This document shows, one piece after another, positions 26,201 through 33,391 of a stretch of 64,000 nt of DNA (positions are counted from its first letter, which is position 1; every line of letters starts with the position of its first letter). The notes beneath the pieces are model-generated. The model was not told the origin of the DNA. It was given only the letters and a program-made list of their open reading frames with translations, and made no database searches. The stretch covers positions 16,287 through 80,286 of the forward strand of contig DLBH01000025.1 in the NCBI GenBank assembly GCA_002494165.1. The letters are read 5' to 3'. The position numbers and the translations under genes were made by a program. The stretch is from Lachnospiraceae bacterium UBA7026 (lineage in GTDB: Bacteria; Bacillota; Clostridia; Lachnospirales; Lachnospiraceae).

Positions 26201-27172
26201 TACGGGCTGAAAGCCCGGCAACTCCTCAGGCAGGTATTGGCGGATCTGCCAGACCAGATATTTTTCACTGTAGACGCTGCTCCTTTGGGGATAGTAATCA
26301 GACAGATAGAAGAGAACATCCTCCCTGGGCTTCCAGCCCTGGCCAAACCAGGTGGAGAGAAGGCGGAGTGAGGCGATGCGGATCTCTTCGTAATCTTTCC
26401 TCAGGAAATAGCGCATGAAACCGAAGATATAGTAGAGCTGCTGGGTCGACCAGAGCTGGCAGGAGATGTCCTGGATTCCTGTGACCAGGTAAAGGCAGGT
26501 CATGTTGTCCCAGCCTGTCGACTTGAAATAAGAAGAATAGGTGGCCAGGATTGCCGGAGTCAGGGGATGTCTGGCAGTGTTGGTTGCCTCATCAGCGGTG
26601 ATGGCGTCCATAGGCGCCGCATTTTCTGCAGGCAGAGAATCATCCTTATGATCAGGCCTGGTCAGGCCTTCCATGATCGCGTTGAGAATCTCCCTGATGG
26701 CATAGCCGATTCTCCGACGGTTGGTCAGGCTGGTATGGTTGCCTGGGAAGAGGAGGCGGTGAAGGAATTTTTCCCAGATATCGGGATTGGTCCTGGCGCA
26801 GGAAGCAATCAGAAAACCTGCCGTCCTGGCGGCCATTCTCCGTACCGTGCTGTTTTTGTGGGGCAGCATGGCAAAAAGGTAGTTGAGAACGATCCGGATC
26901 TGGTCCGGGGAAAGAAGACCGGAATGGCTTTCCAGTATGGTCAGGCCCGCCCTGATTTTCCGCCAGTCCTCTTCATTTTGCAGGGTTTCCATGAGACTGA
27001 TGATATCATTGGTCTCCTCTGTCAGCTTCAGGATTTTCCGCTCTGCCTCCTCTGCCAGGAGGGAGAAAGATGAGGCAATCTCCTTGTCTGTCATCAGTTC
27101 AGGGAAGGGGATGGCTTCCGTGATATTCCGGTAGATGTTCTGTTCATTGGCATTCTGGGTTAATTCGATCAT
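23204..27172 (-). CDS. Multidomain protein: repeat solenoid, HIGH-family nucleotidyltransferase, GNAT-like region, phosphoribosyltransferase
   Basis: A 1322-residue cytoplasmic protein with no named function. Residues 1-640 are helical with HEAT/ARM-like repeats (for example RRMAARTAGFLIASCAR) and a charged linker at about 320-390. Residues 640-840 are a NadD/cytidylyltransferase-like domain: AFFSGSFDPFTRGHKAV (HIGH-type motif with GHK) and IYIVVGNDVVETNSAY. Residues 845-980 look like an acetyltransferase fold (VRITSISGQ ... LLAQGFLPLEG). Residues 1070-1205 resemble a type I phosphoribosyltransferase, with PVILVDDIFHKGYR as the PRPP loop (usual form VDDVxxTG, here with HKGY). The start ATG overlaps the stop of the 880-aa gene by 4 nt. 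Together the domains suggest synthesis or processing of a nucleotide-like compound, but this is inference. Confidence 0.7.
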   Translation of the reverse strand: MIELTQNANEQNIYRNITEAIPFPELMTDKEIASSFSLLAEEAERKILKLTEETNDIISLMETLQNEEDWRKIRAGLTILESHSGLLSPDQIRIVLNYLFAMLPHKNSTVRRMAARTAGFLIASCARTNPDIWEKFLHRLLFPGNHTSLTNRRRIGYAIREILNAIMEGLTRPDHKDDSLPAENAAPMDAITADEATNTARHPLTPAILATYSSYFKSTGWDNMTCLYLVTGIQDISCQLWSTQQLYYIFGFMRYFLRKDYEEIRIASLRLLSTWFGQGWKPREDVLFYLSDYYPQRSSVYSEKYLVWQIRQYLPEELPGFQPVSTKAPAPSTVSHQNKTDTQSGPAKRGAVTEAAAGDQEKETGQEPGITGAETEKGKDRPDHELKRLQPRDLISENLRSETPWIIKIMNLRILKHYYSGREDLFPYATHLLNILRLNTQAVVFITAGRHLVQAMHRLSHQHIYEIVQEILKSIELMDDSSNYYPEFLGNAFLHLDPQDQIELLPAFQELSEHSNKEVVNTITETAAVILQLMETSSAHRTAVQGQDLQTEMQFFTGILYKAMASYKDDVAREAFFLAGHRLFRYEAASHAQQEYMRHLAKKALTYMVAKPAFLAELYNSSSLCHIHKYLRQNMGTLPDEDKKQPIAFFSGSFDPFTRGHKAVARELSEMGFRVYIDAHDFSWFQNTQPYQIRRQIISMSVADLEHVYLFPEKYPISLGNTDDLGLLRKLFPGREIYIVVGNDVVETNSAYMEDPRPGSIHTFPHIVFYRNISQGHMDRTAIEQLIQNEVLYMNLPSYYDTMSSQDIQQKLEEGTDISGLVDSQVLNYIMDRNLYSGDPIYKKVARTKPIETILDLSDKDRTVTILDKRKELKECGKVIYHKIFLSDLYEECEDMDLTNLLRQKLSGRVVRITSISGQTTETEDMKMTVLAEMLSIVQEQSYSYVLMLDSPDHRDLLLAQGFLPLEGYEDSFILDLSNPLTVFFDAFSFIKEPYCNTPEVEQVLWQCRKRLQTALPKLYPGRLVLNLETEILNYKLIRLVMENNPITGKDDLEGDYIPEELLEIHLSHEKMCVPFGKILKGVRLPDTVTKDLYTEKLYNRRLEGFEIREFPNYPSLITQIRSIKSFQKPVILVDDIFHKGYRVSKIRTLLDEEKVDVSDIIVGVISGQGRDLAKINKHNVKAVYNIPNMRAWILESDIYPFVGGDGIQSRDEEAQTASLLPSINTILPYQVPSFLEGASREAFFELSRVCLENSRALYLALEKVYQETCHRALTLRRLSEVLAEPRYPDSGASVSMDGDRLVSDLIAAEIDRLERYKHFAT

Positions 27173-29811
27173 GGGGTCACCTCCTTCCTGTCAAAAGCAC
27201 AGACAAGACGTTTGTCCATCAGGTCGTGGTAAAGACAGGCTCCTTCCTGTCCAACCAGGTAGAAACCGATGATGTGGTCGAGTCCGGCCGCCTCGGGGAC
27301 GATATCACATATATGGTTCTTCATGCTTGTGAACCGTTCCGGGTAAAAGACCCTTGTCCGGTCATCTTCGAAGACAGCCATATAGAGGATACCGTTTTCC
27401 ACCAGGTCCTGGAAAATGTGACTGCCGTAGGAGAGTTCCGGGCTGTAGCCGACCCGGGACTCGGATATTTCAAAGATGGCTTTGAATTCGCTGATGTCCG
27501 AGTAGGTGGATGGAACGCCCAGCTCCGGAGAGGAGGTACAGATCCGTCCCGGCACCATCAACAGCATGTTTTTATTTTTATTCCGGTAATACCAGTTGAG
27601 GGAACCGATAATCCGGGCAATCTGGTTTTTATCATTGTAGGGCATCTTGTAATACTCCACCGGGTCCACGTAGACGATGGCGTAGAGGGGGAGCCTCTGG
27701 GACTGGCCCATGGAGGCATTAGTACAATCGATAAAAATGTCTTCTTCTGCCAGGTCCTCAGGAATCAGCTGCCGGCCCTTGTCCCGGAATACCTGGAGGG
27801 GGCGGCACTGGAGCAAGTTGATGATGTAGTCCCCGTCCTCAGACAAATTCATGGTAAATTCAATATCTACCGGCTGCTGGTATTCCTCCTGGATTACGGC
27901 CATCATATCCTGCATATCCTTCATCAATTGTTTGTTCTTCACCAGACCCTGGCAATTCACAAAGAGCACATCCCGGAAGATGCCCCGGTCCCGGAAACGG
28001 CGTTCCGCGTCCAGGTCATGACCCAGCAGGACTTTTTTCAGCCATTTGGGCAGGACATCAAGAACCCGGCTTACGGGCAGCTGTTCCAGCTTGCCGGTCT
28101 CTTTATTAATCAGCTCCAGGTTTTGCTGGGAGTAGCGATGGTGTTCAGCCAGGGATTTGAAGGAGGTGGCTTCCGGCTTATCCAGACTGACCAGTCTGGG
28201 GTAGGAGCCTTCCGTCCGGTCCACAGCCGATGTTCCCAGGCCCATGACCAGGCGGAGCATGCCGGCGGCCGGGTCCAGGCTCTCAAGAAAACGATAGGTA
28301 CTGTAGGAGTAACCGACCCCGGCGGCACAGGGCATAAAATAGCTGCCATAGTGGGAGCCGGAGACCCTCATGACCAGGAGGGCCATCTGTTCATCCCGCT
28401 CAGCCAGGCCCCTTCTCAGCCTGTAGTCCAGGGCGGACCGGCTCATAGAGCTGGCATAGACGATCCGGATGGCTTGTTCGAACTCAGCCAGCCGGTCTTC
28501 CATAGTTCCCACCCCGGGACAGAAAACTGACTCGTATTTACCGGCAAAGGCATTGCCGAAGCCGTCTTCCAGGATGGAGCTGGACCGGACGATGATGGGT
28601 GAATGTCCATAGTATTCCAGGAGCTGGATAAAGGCATCCTTCATTTTCCTGGAAAATGTCCCGTGGAGCATCTTGTCTGTGACGCTGTCGGCCAGGTCGA
28701 AGTAACCCTCCTTTGTTTTCTGCCGGACCCGGAGATCCCAGAAATCATTTTCCACGATATAGGAGTAGAAGACATCGGACCCGATAAAGAAGGAGTCATG
28801 GGGCTCCATCCGCTCGAAAATATCGGGCCTCCGGTTCTCGATAATCCTGCGGGCCACCAGCATGCCACAGGCCTTGCCGCCGATCAGACCGGTGCCTACC
28901 ATGTGCTCTTTTACAAAAAAATAGTCCTCAGGCCGGAAATGGTCCCTGATCATTTCCCGGATCCGGGGATCCCGGCTCATCATGATCTCACTCATTCTCT
29001 CACAGGCTGTGCTGATATCCCTGGACATCTCGAAATCCCGCTGGGTCTGGTCGAAAAACCGGTCCCAGGCGTCCTTATGTTCATCATATTCCTTGCCGGC
29101 TGACATACGGGAGGTCAGGTTCAGAGCCCGTTGGAAGCGGCTGTTTAAGACAGCATCCTGTATGGGTTCAAAGTGGCCGGTCGAACCATGGAAAATGTGG
29201 GGGACCAGCTGTTTGTCCGGCATGCCGTAGATTTTGATGGGCCGCATATAAATATGGTTAAAGTCTGAATAGAGGTCCAGAAATAGCCTGGTCTGCCGCT
29301 GGATCTCCTTCTTGGTTTCTGAAGAGTGGAGGCCCCGGATCAGGGGGAAGAAGGCCTGGCTGTTGGTGCTGCGGATGGCAGGAGTGATGACCCGGAAGAA
29401 GTTCTCCATCATCAGGTCCGTGGCCCAGGCTGTCTGCAGCTCGGAAAGGCAGTCAAATATATAAAGGACATTATGGCCGTTGTTCCAGATGGTCTGGTAG
29501 ACGGATACGGAAAAGCCCTCAAAGCGGTGGGACAGGGGAATCTCCTGCAGATGGACTTTCTGTTCCCTGATGTAGCGGTCATCTACCAGGGAAGCCGCCT
29601 TCTCGGAGAAATGGATGTAGGCGATCTTCTGGCCGCCGGCAGCGGCTTTTTCGATGAAAGCCGGCAGAATCCGGCGGAATTCTGTCAGCTCTGTAATCTG
29701 CCATACCACATTTCTCGGCGTTGATGTGTTGAATAAAATGTCGTCCATGGCTGAGGGGGACTCAGGGTTTATCACTAATGGAGGGATAAGAATCATCTCC
29801 TTTCTGTACAT
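27169..29811 (-). CDS. PEP-synthase-type ATP-grasp (PPDK_N) protein with RecA-like N-terminus
   Basis: An 880-residue protein of unassigned role. Residues 30-200 contain beta-strands and a DCLSELQTAWATD segment that recall a RecA/KaiC-like core, without a visible Walker A. Residues 295-675 are the ATP/pyruvate-binding domain of PEP synthase and PPDK: GLIGGKACGML, then IIVRSSSILEDGFGNAFAGK near 404 and a closing VDIEFTMN ... INLLQCRPLQ near 645-672. The swivelling phospho-His domain (TxGGxxSH) and the PEP-binding barrel of true PEP synthase are absent; residues 690-880 are an unknown C-terminal domain. It is first in a two-gene operon, coupled by a 4-nt overlap to the 1322-aa gene. ATG 29811 has no good binding site, so the start is uncertain. 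Confidence 0.72.
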   Translation of the reverse strand: MYRKEMILIPPLVINPESPSAMDDILFNTSTPRNVVWQITELTEFRRILPAFIEKAAAGGQKIAYIHFSEKAASLVDDRYIREQKVHLQEIPLSHRFEGFSVSVYQTIWNNGHNVLYIFDCLSELQTAWATDLMMENFFRVITPAIRSTNSQAFFPLIRGLHSSETKKEIQRQTRLFLDLYSDFNHIYMRPIKIYGMPDKQLVPHIFHGSTGHFEPIQDAVLNSRFQRALNLTSRMSAGKEYDEHKDAWDRFFDQTQRDFEMSRDISTACERMSEIMMSRDPRIREMIRDHFRPEDYFFVKEHMVGTGLIGGKACGMLVARRIIENRRPDIFERMEPHDSFFIGSDVFYSYIVENDFWDLRVRQKTKEGYFDLADSVTDKMLHGTFSRKMKDAFIQLLEYYGHSPIIVRSSSILEDGFGNAFAGKYESVFCPGVGTMEDRLAEFEQAIRIVYASSMSRSALDYRLRRGLAERDEQMALLVMRVSGSHYGSYFMPCAAGVGYSYSTYRFLESLDPAAGMLRLVMGLGTSAVDRTEGSYPRLVSLDKPEATSFKSLAEHHRYSQQNLELINKETGKLEQLPVSRVLDVLPKWLKKVLLGHDLDAERRFRDRGIFRDVLFVNCQGLVKNKQLMKDMQDMMAVIQEEYQQPVDIEFTMNLSEDGDYIINLLQCRPLQVFRDKGRQLIPEDLAEEDIFIDCTNASMGQSQRLPLYAIVYVDPVEYYKMPYNDKNQIARIIGSLNWYYRNKNKNMLLMVPGRICTSSPELGVPSTYSDISEFKAIFEISESRVGYSPELSYGSHIFQDLVENGILYMAVFEDDRTRVFYPERFTSMKNHICDIVPEAAGLDHIIGFYLVGQEGACLYHDLMDKRLVCAFDRKEVTP

Positions 29812-30153
29812 GTTCCGGGGATCCTTCCGCCAGCTTTCTGCGGCTGCCGGAAGTCTGGCAATTATAAAAAGAATCAGCTATACCATCGGTGTATCATATT
29901 CATTTTTTAGTGTTTATGATAGTATAGCACAGATTGTTTTTTGGGGGGATACCTGCTTCTTTTTTATGTGGAAAGGGGGCTTGTTGGTGGGATGAAAGGG
30001 TATAAATAGCCATGGAAATTTTTGCTTTTTTCTATTATTATATAAGTAGATAAAGGTAGTTCTCCTGCCTGGAATCGGGAGGGGGATGGAAGGGTTTTTT
30101 AATGATTTTTATCCTGGGCCGGGAGGGCCCGTTTAGGGGACTGGAGGGATTGG
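29812..30153. other. Divergent intergenic region
   Basis: Space between the divergent 880-aa gene and the nitroreductase. It is T-rich in the middle and must hold promoters for both directions, but I saw no pair of -35/-10 boxes with acceptable spacing, no RNA element and no gene. Confidence 0.5.
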
Positions 30154-30648
30154 ATGAATAGTATTTTCACAAGAGTCAGTGTCAGGAAGTATAAGGATAA
30201 GGCGGTGGAGCCGGATAAGATTAAGTTGCTGCTAAAGGCTGCCATGGCGGCACCTTCGACTGCTAACCAGCAGCCCTGGGAATTCTATGTGGTAACCAAT
30301 AAGAGTATTATCCGGAAGCTGGCCAAGGCCAGCCCCTATGCCGGTTGCGCGGCTGGAGCACCCCTGGTTATAGTCCCCTGTTATTATGAGGATTGTATGT
30401 TTGCCAAATATACCCAGATTGATCTCAGTATTGCTACGGAGAACCTGTGGCTGGAGGCCAACGAGCTGGGCCTTGGTGGTGTGTGGCTGGGTATAGCTCC
30501 TGAGGAGGACCGGATGGAGGCGGTGAAGGAGATTCTGAATCTGCCGGATGGACTGACGGCCTTTGCGCTTTTCCCTGTGGGTTATCCGGCGGAGGCCAGA
30601 CCCCAGCAGCAGCGCTTTGATGAGAGCAGAGTTCACTATGTAATTTAA
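30154..30648 (+). CDS. Nitroreductase family protein
   Basis: FMN-dependent nitroreductase-fold oxidoreductase. The family start SIFTRVSVRKYKDKAVEPDK (R-S-x-R-x-Y-like FMN phosphate site) and LLKAAMAAPSTANQQPWEF near residue 30 are clear; WLEANELGLGGVWLGIAP near 108 is the second conserved block. At 164 residues it is a short member. CTGGAGG precedes the ATG at 6 nt. The next gene, a phosphatase, follows after 58 nt on the same strand. A second, different nitroreductase is at 54.3 kb. Substrate is unknown. Confidence 0.9.
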   Translation: MNSIFTRVSVRKYKDKAVEPDKIKLLLKAAMAAPSTANQQPWEFYVVTNKSIIRKLAKASPYAGCAAGAPLVIVPCYYEDCMFAKYTQIDLSIATENLWLEANELGLGGVWLGIAPEEDRMEAVKEILNLPDGLTAFALFPVGYPAEARPQQQRFDESRVHYVI

Positions 30649-30706
30649 GTGTTTTCCTGCAGAATAAGGCTTGAGCTGCATAAAAGCTTTGGAAGGAGAT
30701 AAAAGG

Positions 30707-31600
30707 ATGCATTATGTGATCGGGGATATTCATGGCTGTTATGATGATCTTATGGCCATGATTGATAAAATTGAAAAAAAGGATCCGGATGCACGTTTTA
30801 TCTTCTTAGGAGATTTCGTGGACCGGGGTCCCAAGGTTTATGAGACCATTCAGTGGATGATGGACCACATCACAGAAGATGGTAAGTACCAGTCGGTCTG
30901 TGGCAACCATGAAGACCAGCTGATCAGCTGGTTTACGGTTTTTGTCCGCTGGTGGTATCTGGGCAGGACAGATATGCCGGACCGTTTTCCCGGTACCTAC
31001 TATGATTTTGATCAGATGCTGGTGGACCATCATATGGTGGATGTGAAAAAGGTGGCTCCGATTATTAATTTCTTCCAGTCCCTGCCTGTGGAGAAGTCCA
31101 TTAAGGTCAAAACAGAAGGAGGAGAGCTGGAATATAAGATCGTCCATGCCTGGTACCCTCAGGACCCGTCCCGGTTCAAAAGCCAGGAAGAGTTCAGAGA
31201 GTACTGTATCTGGGAGCGGCCTCCCCAGTTTCAGGGGAATCCATCCGAAGACTATATCATAATACATGGGCATACACCGACTATCACCTCCTATATGAGT
31301 GAGACCGCTCCTCCCGGTATGATCGGTTACAGGGAAAATGCCATTAACATTGATGGTGGATGTACTTTTTCCCATATGGCGCCAAAATTTCCCTGCATGC
31401 TTTGCGGAATCTGCCTGGAGACCCTGGAGGAGATCTACCCTTACAGTCTGGAAGAGCGTTTTACGATGCTGAATCCAGACATAAGCCAGCAGGAACTGGA
31501 GGCCCATGTTGCCTGGTATGAGAAGGCTTTTCTCCAGTATGACAATCCTTTCCGGGAGGCCATGGTCCGGCGCTGCGGCAGGAAAGTGGATCCCCTGTAA
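30707..31600 (+). CDS. PPP-type metallophosphoesterase
   Basis: Serine/threonine-phosphatase-family (PPP) metalloenzyme. MHYVIGDIHGCYDDL, FLGDFVDRGPKVYE, VCGNHEDQL and IIHGHTPTI supply the metal ligands in order, ending with the IDGGCTF strand typical of the group. Bacterial relatives act as protein phosphatases or as diadenosine tetraphosphate hydrolases; which applies is not visible. The start is ATG 30707, 8 nt after GGAAGGAG; an upstream start at 30671 would add a non-conserved tail. The 3' end (coding VDPL-stop) is duplicated downstream as part of a 61-bp repeat. Confidence 0.88.
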   Translation: MHYVIGDIHGCYDDLMAMIDKIEKKDPDARFIFLGDFVDRGPKVYETIQWMMDHITEDGKYQSVCGNHEDQLISWFTVFVRWWYLGRTDMPDRFPGTYYDFDQMLVDHHMVDVKKVAPIINFFQSLPVEKSIKVKTEGGELEYKIVHAWYPQDPSRFKSQEEFREYCIWERPPQFQGNPSEDYIIIHGHTPTITSYMSETAPPGMIGYRENAINIDGGCTFSHMAPKFPCMLCGICLETLEEIYPYSLEERFTMLNPDISQQELEAHVAWYEKAFLQYDNPFREAMVRRCGRKVDPL

Positions 31601-31736
31601 GGACAGGGGCAGACAGATGCCTGGTCACGGATGAGTAAGGGTCATAGTGGATCCCCTGTAAGGATAGGGGCAGACAGATGCCTGGTCACGGATGAGTAAG
31701 GGTCATAGTGGATCCCCTGTAAGGACAGGGGCAGAA
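31586..31736 (+). repeat. 61-bp tandem repeat copied from the 3' end of the phosphatase gene
   Basis: GTGGATCCCCTGTAAGGA begins at 31586 (the last codons and stop of the phosphatase), 31647 and 31708, so the unit is 61 bp and starts inside the coding sequence. Copies differ at a single base over most of their length, which points to recent expansion. Confidence 0.93.
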
Positions 31737-31817
31737 GATATGAGCCGGGCAGGCCGGTTTAAAAACTCCATCTAAAAAACTGAACATAACTGAATATGAT
31801 ATAAATATGTGAAAGAA

Positions 31818-31880
31818 TAAAAAACCTCTGGCCAGCCGGCCAGTCCGCTGTAAAGACGGGACCGGCAGGTCCAGAGGTTT
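31818..31880. terminator. Bidirectional terminator between phosphatase and pepD
   Basis: AAACCTCTGG (31822-31831) pairs with CCAGAGGTTT (31871-31880), with GC-rich inner pairing. On the minus strand it is followed by TTTTTTATTC, serving pepD; on the plus strand by TTTATATT. Confidence 0.85.
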
Positions 31881-31922
31881 ATATTATGATATCACATTAG
31901 ATTCCTTTTATCAGGCCCTGGC

Positions 31923-33374
31923 TTAGTCCATTCTTTTCAGAACCTCCAGGAGAAAATCCCAGACCCGGCCGACACTGGCGATGTCCAGTTCTTCGTCAGG
32001 AGAGTGGATGCCCTTCATCTCAGGGCCTATGGAGACACAATCCAGGTCTTTGAGAGTGGCGGAAAAAAGGCCACATTCAAGGCCGGCGTGGATCATGGTT
32101 GCCTCCGGCTTACGGCCGTACTGCTCTTCAAAAACTTCTGTCATCAGCCGTCGCAGGACTGAGTTTGGCCGGTATTCCCAGGCCGGATAATTGCCTGAAC
32201 AGGAGATGGATCCCCCTAGACTTTTCATCAGCTGCCCAATCTGTTCTACAAGATGGTCCTTCTCTGAGCCTACGCTGCTCCTCACTGAATAGGTGAAGAG
32301 AATTTCTGTCTCTCTGGTTACGGCCCTGCCCAGATTCAGGGAAGTCTGGACCAGGTTCTCCAGGGCAAAACTCATTTTCTGGACTCCGGCCGGCAGGTTG
32401 AGAAGAGCTGCCAGAAGACTGGTGGCACTGTCTGTCGTTAAAACCCGGGAACTGGTGGGCCGGACCTCAGGCGAGAAGCTGACATCCACCTGGTCGTCGG
32501 TGAGAATATATTCTTTTCTTAATATCTGTCTTAGAGCCTTGACCAGCCGGTCTATCTCGGTGATGTCATCCCTTCTGACCATGATTTCGGCGGTGGACCT
32601 GTCAGGAATCACATTATCCGCTGTGCCGCCGCTGATGCTGATGATCTGGACAGGGATTTCCTTTTGCAGATAGTGGAGGAGCCTGCCCATGAGAAGGATG
32701 GCATTTCCCCGGCCCTTATCGATCTCCATACCGGAGTGGCCGCCCTTGAGGCCGCTGATCTCCAGCGTGGCGCAGATGCCTGACGCTTCCTCCCGCTTCA
32801 GGGGAAGGTGGGTGGTAAGGGACAGGCCTCCGGCGCAGGATACCATGAACTGCCCTTCTTCCTCCGAATCCAGATTAATCATCCGCCTGCTCTTAAGGAC
32901 AGACATATCCAGGGCAGCTGCTCCCAGCATACCAACCTCTTCGTCTGTGGTGAAGACACATTCCAGGGGAGGGTGGGGAAGATCATCCATGTCAAGGATG
33001 GCAAGCATGTAGGCCACGGCGATGCCGTCATCGCCTCCCAGGCTGGTGCCCCTGGCGGAAATCTTCCCGTCCCTGACCTGCAGCTGCAGTCCTTCCTTTT
33101 GGAAATCGATCTCATAGTCCGGCTCGCTGGCGCAGACCATGTCCATATGACCCTGGAGAATCACCGGGTCAAGCTGTTCGTATCCCGGGCCGCCCTTCTT
33201 CCAGATGATAACATTACCATAGTCATCCTGCAGGTAATCAAGCTGCCTGTCCCGGGCAAAACCGGTCAGATAGTCACTGATCATGGCCGTGTTCCCACTA
33301 CCATGAGGAATGGCGCAGATCTTCTCAAAATAGCTGAAAACTAATTCCGGTTTCAAATCAGCAAGTATATTCAT
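31923..33374 (-). CDS. pepD: Beta-Ala-His dipeptidase / aminoacyl-histidine dipeptidase PepD
   Basis: Zinc dipeptidase of the M20 family (PepD/carnosinase-type) that hydrolyses Xaa-His and many other dipeptides. Metal and catalytic blocks are in order: IPHGSGNT near residue 23, QGHMDMVC near 78, GGDDGIAVAYML near 112, TTDEEVGMLGA near 145, and HAGLECGLFS near 430. The lid/dimer domain lies at about 205-370. The 483-residue length is typical. AAGGAGATG precedes the start. The gene is 17 nt downstream of the 400-aa membrane-anchored protein on the same strand, so they are probably cotranscribed. Confidence 0.94.
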   Translation of the reverse strand: MNILADLKPELVFSYFEKICAIPHGSGNTAMISDYLTGFARDRQLDYLQDDYGNVIIWKKGGPGYEQLDPVILQGHMDMVCASEPDYEIDFQKEGLQLQVRDGKISARGTSLGGDDGIAVAYMLAILDMDDLPHPPLECVFTTDEEVGMLGAAALDMSVLKSRRMINLDSEEEGQFMVSCAGGLSLTTHLPLKREEASGICATLEISGLKGGHSGMEIDKGRGNAILLMGRLLHYLQKEIPVQIISISGGTADNVIPDRSTAEIMVRRDDITEIDRLVKALRQILRKEYILTDDQVDVSFSPEVRPTSSRVLTTDSATSLLAALLNLPAGVQKMSFALENLVQTSLNLGRAVTRETEILFTYSVRSSVGSEKDHLVEQIGQLMKSLGGSISCSGNYPAWEYRPNSVLRRLMTEVFEEQYGRKPEATMIHAGLECGLFSATLKDLDCVSIGPEMKGIHSPDEELDIASVGRVWDFLLEVLKRMD

Positions 33375-33391
33375 GTCACATCTCCTTGGTT

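Noticed and set aside
27169..29811. True PEP synthase (ppsA) or PPDK
   Set aside because: The phospho-His and PEP-binding domains are absent and the length and N-terminus differ.
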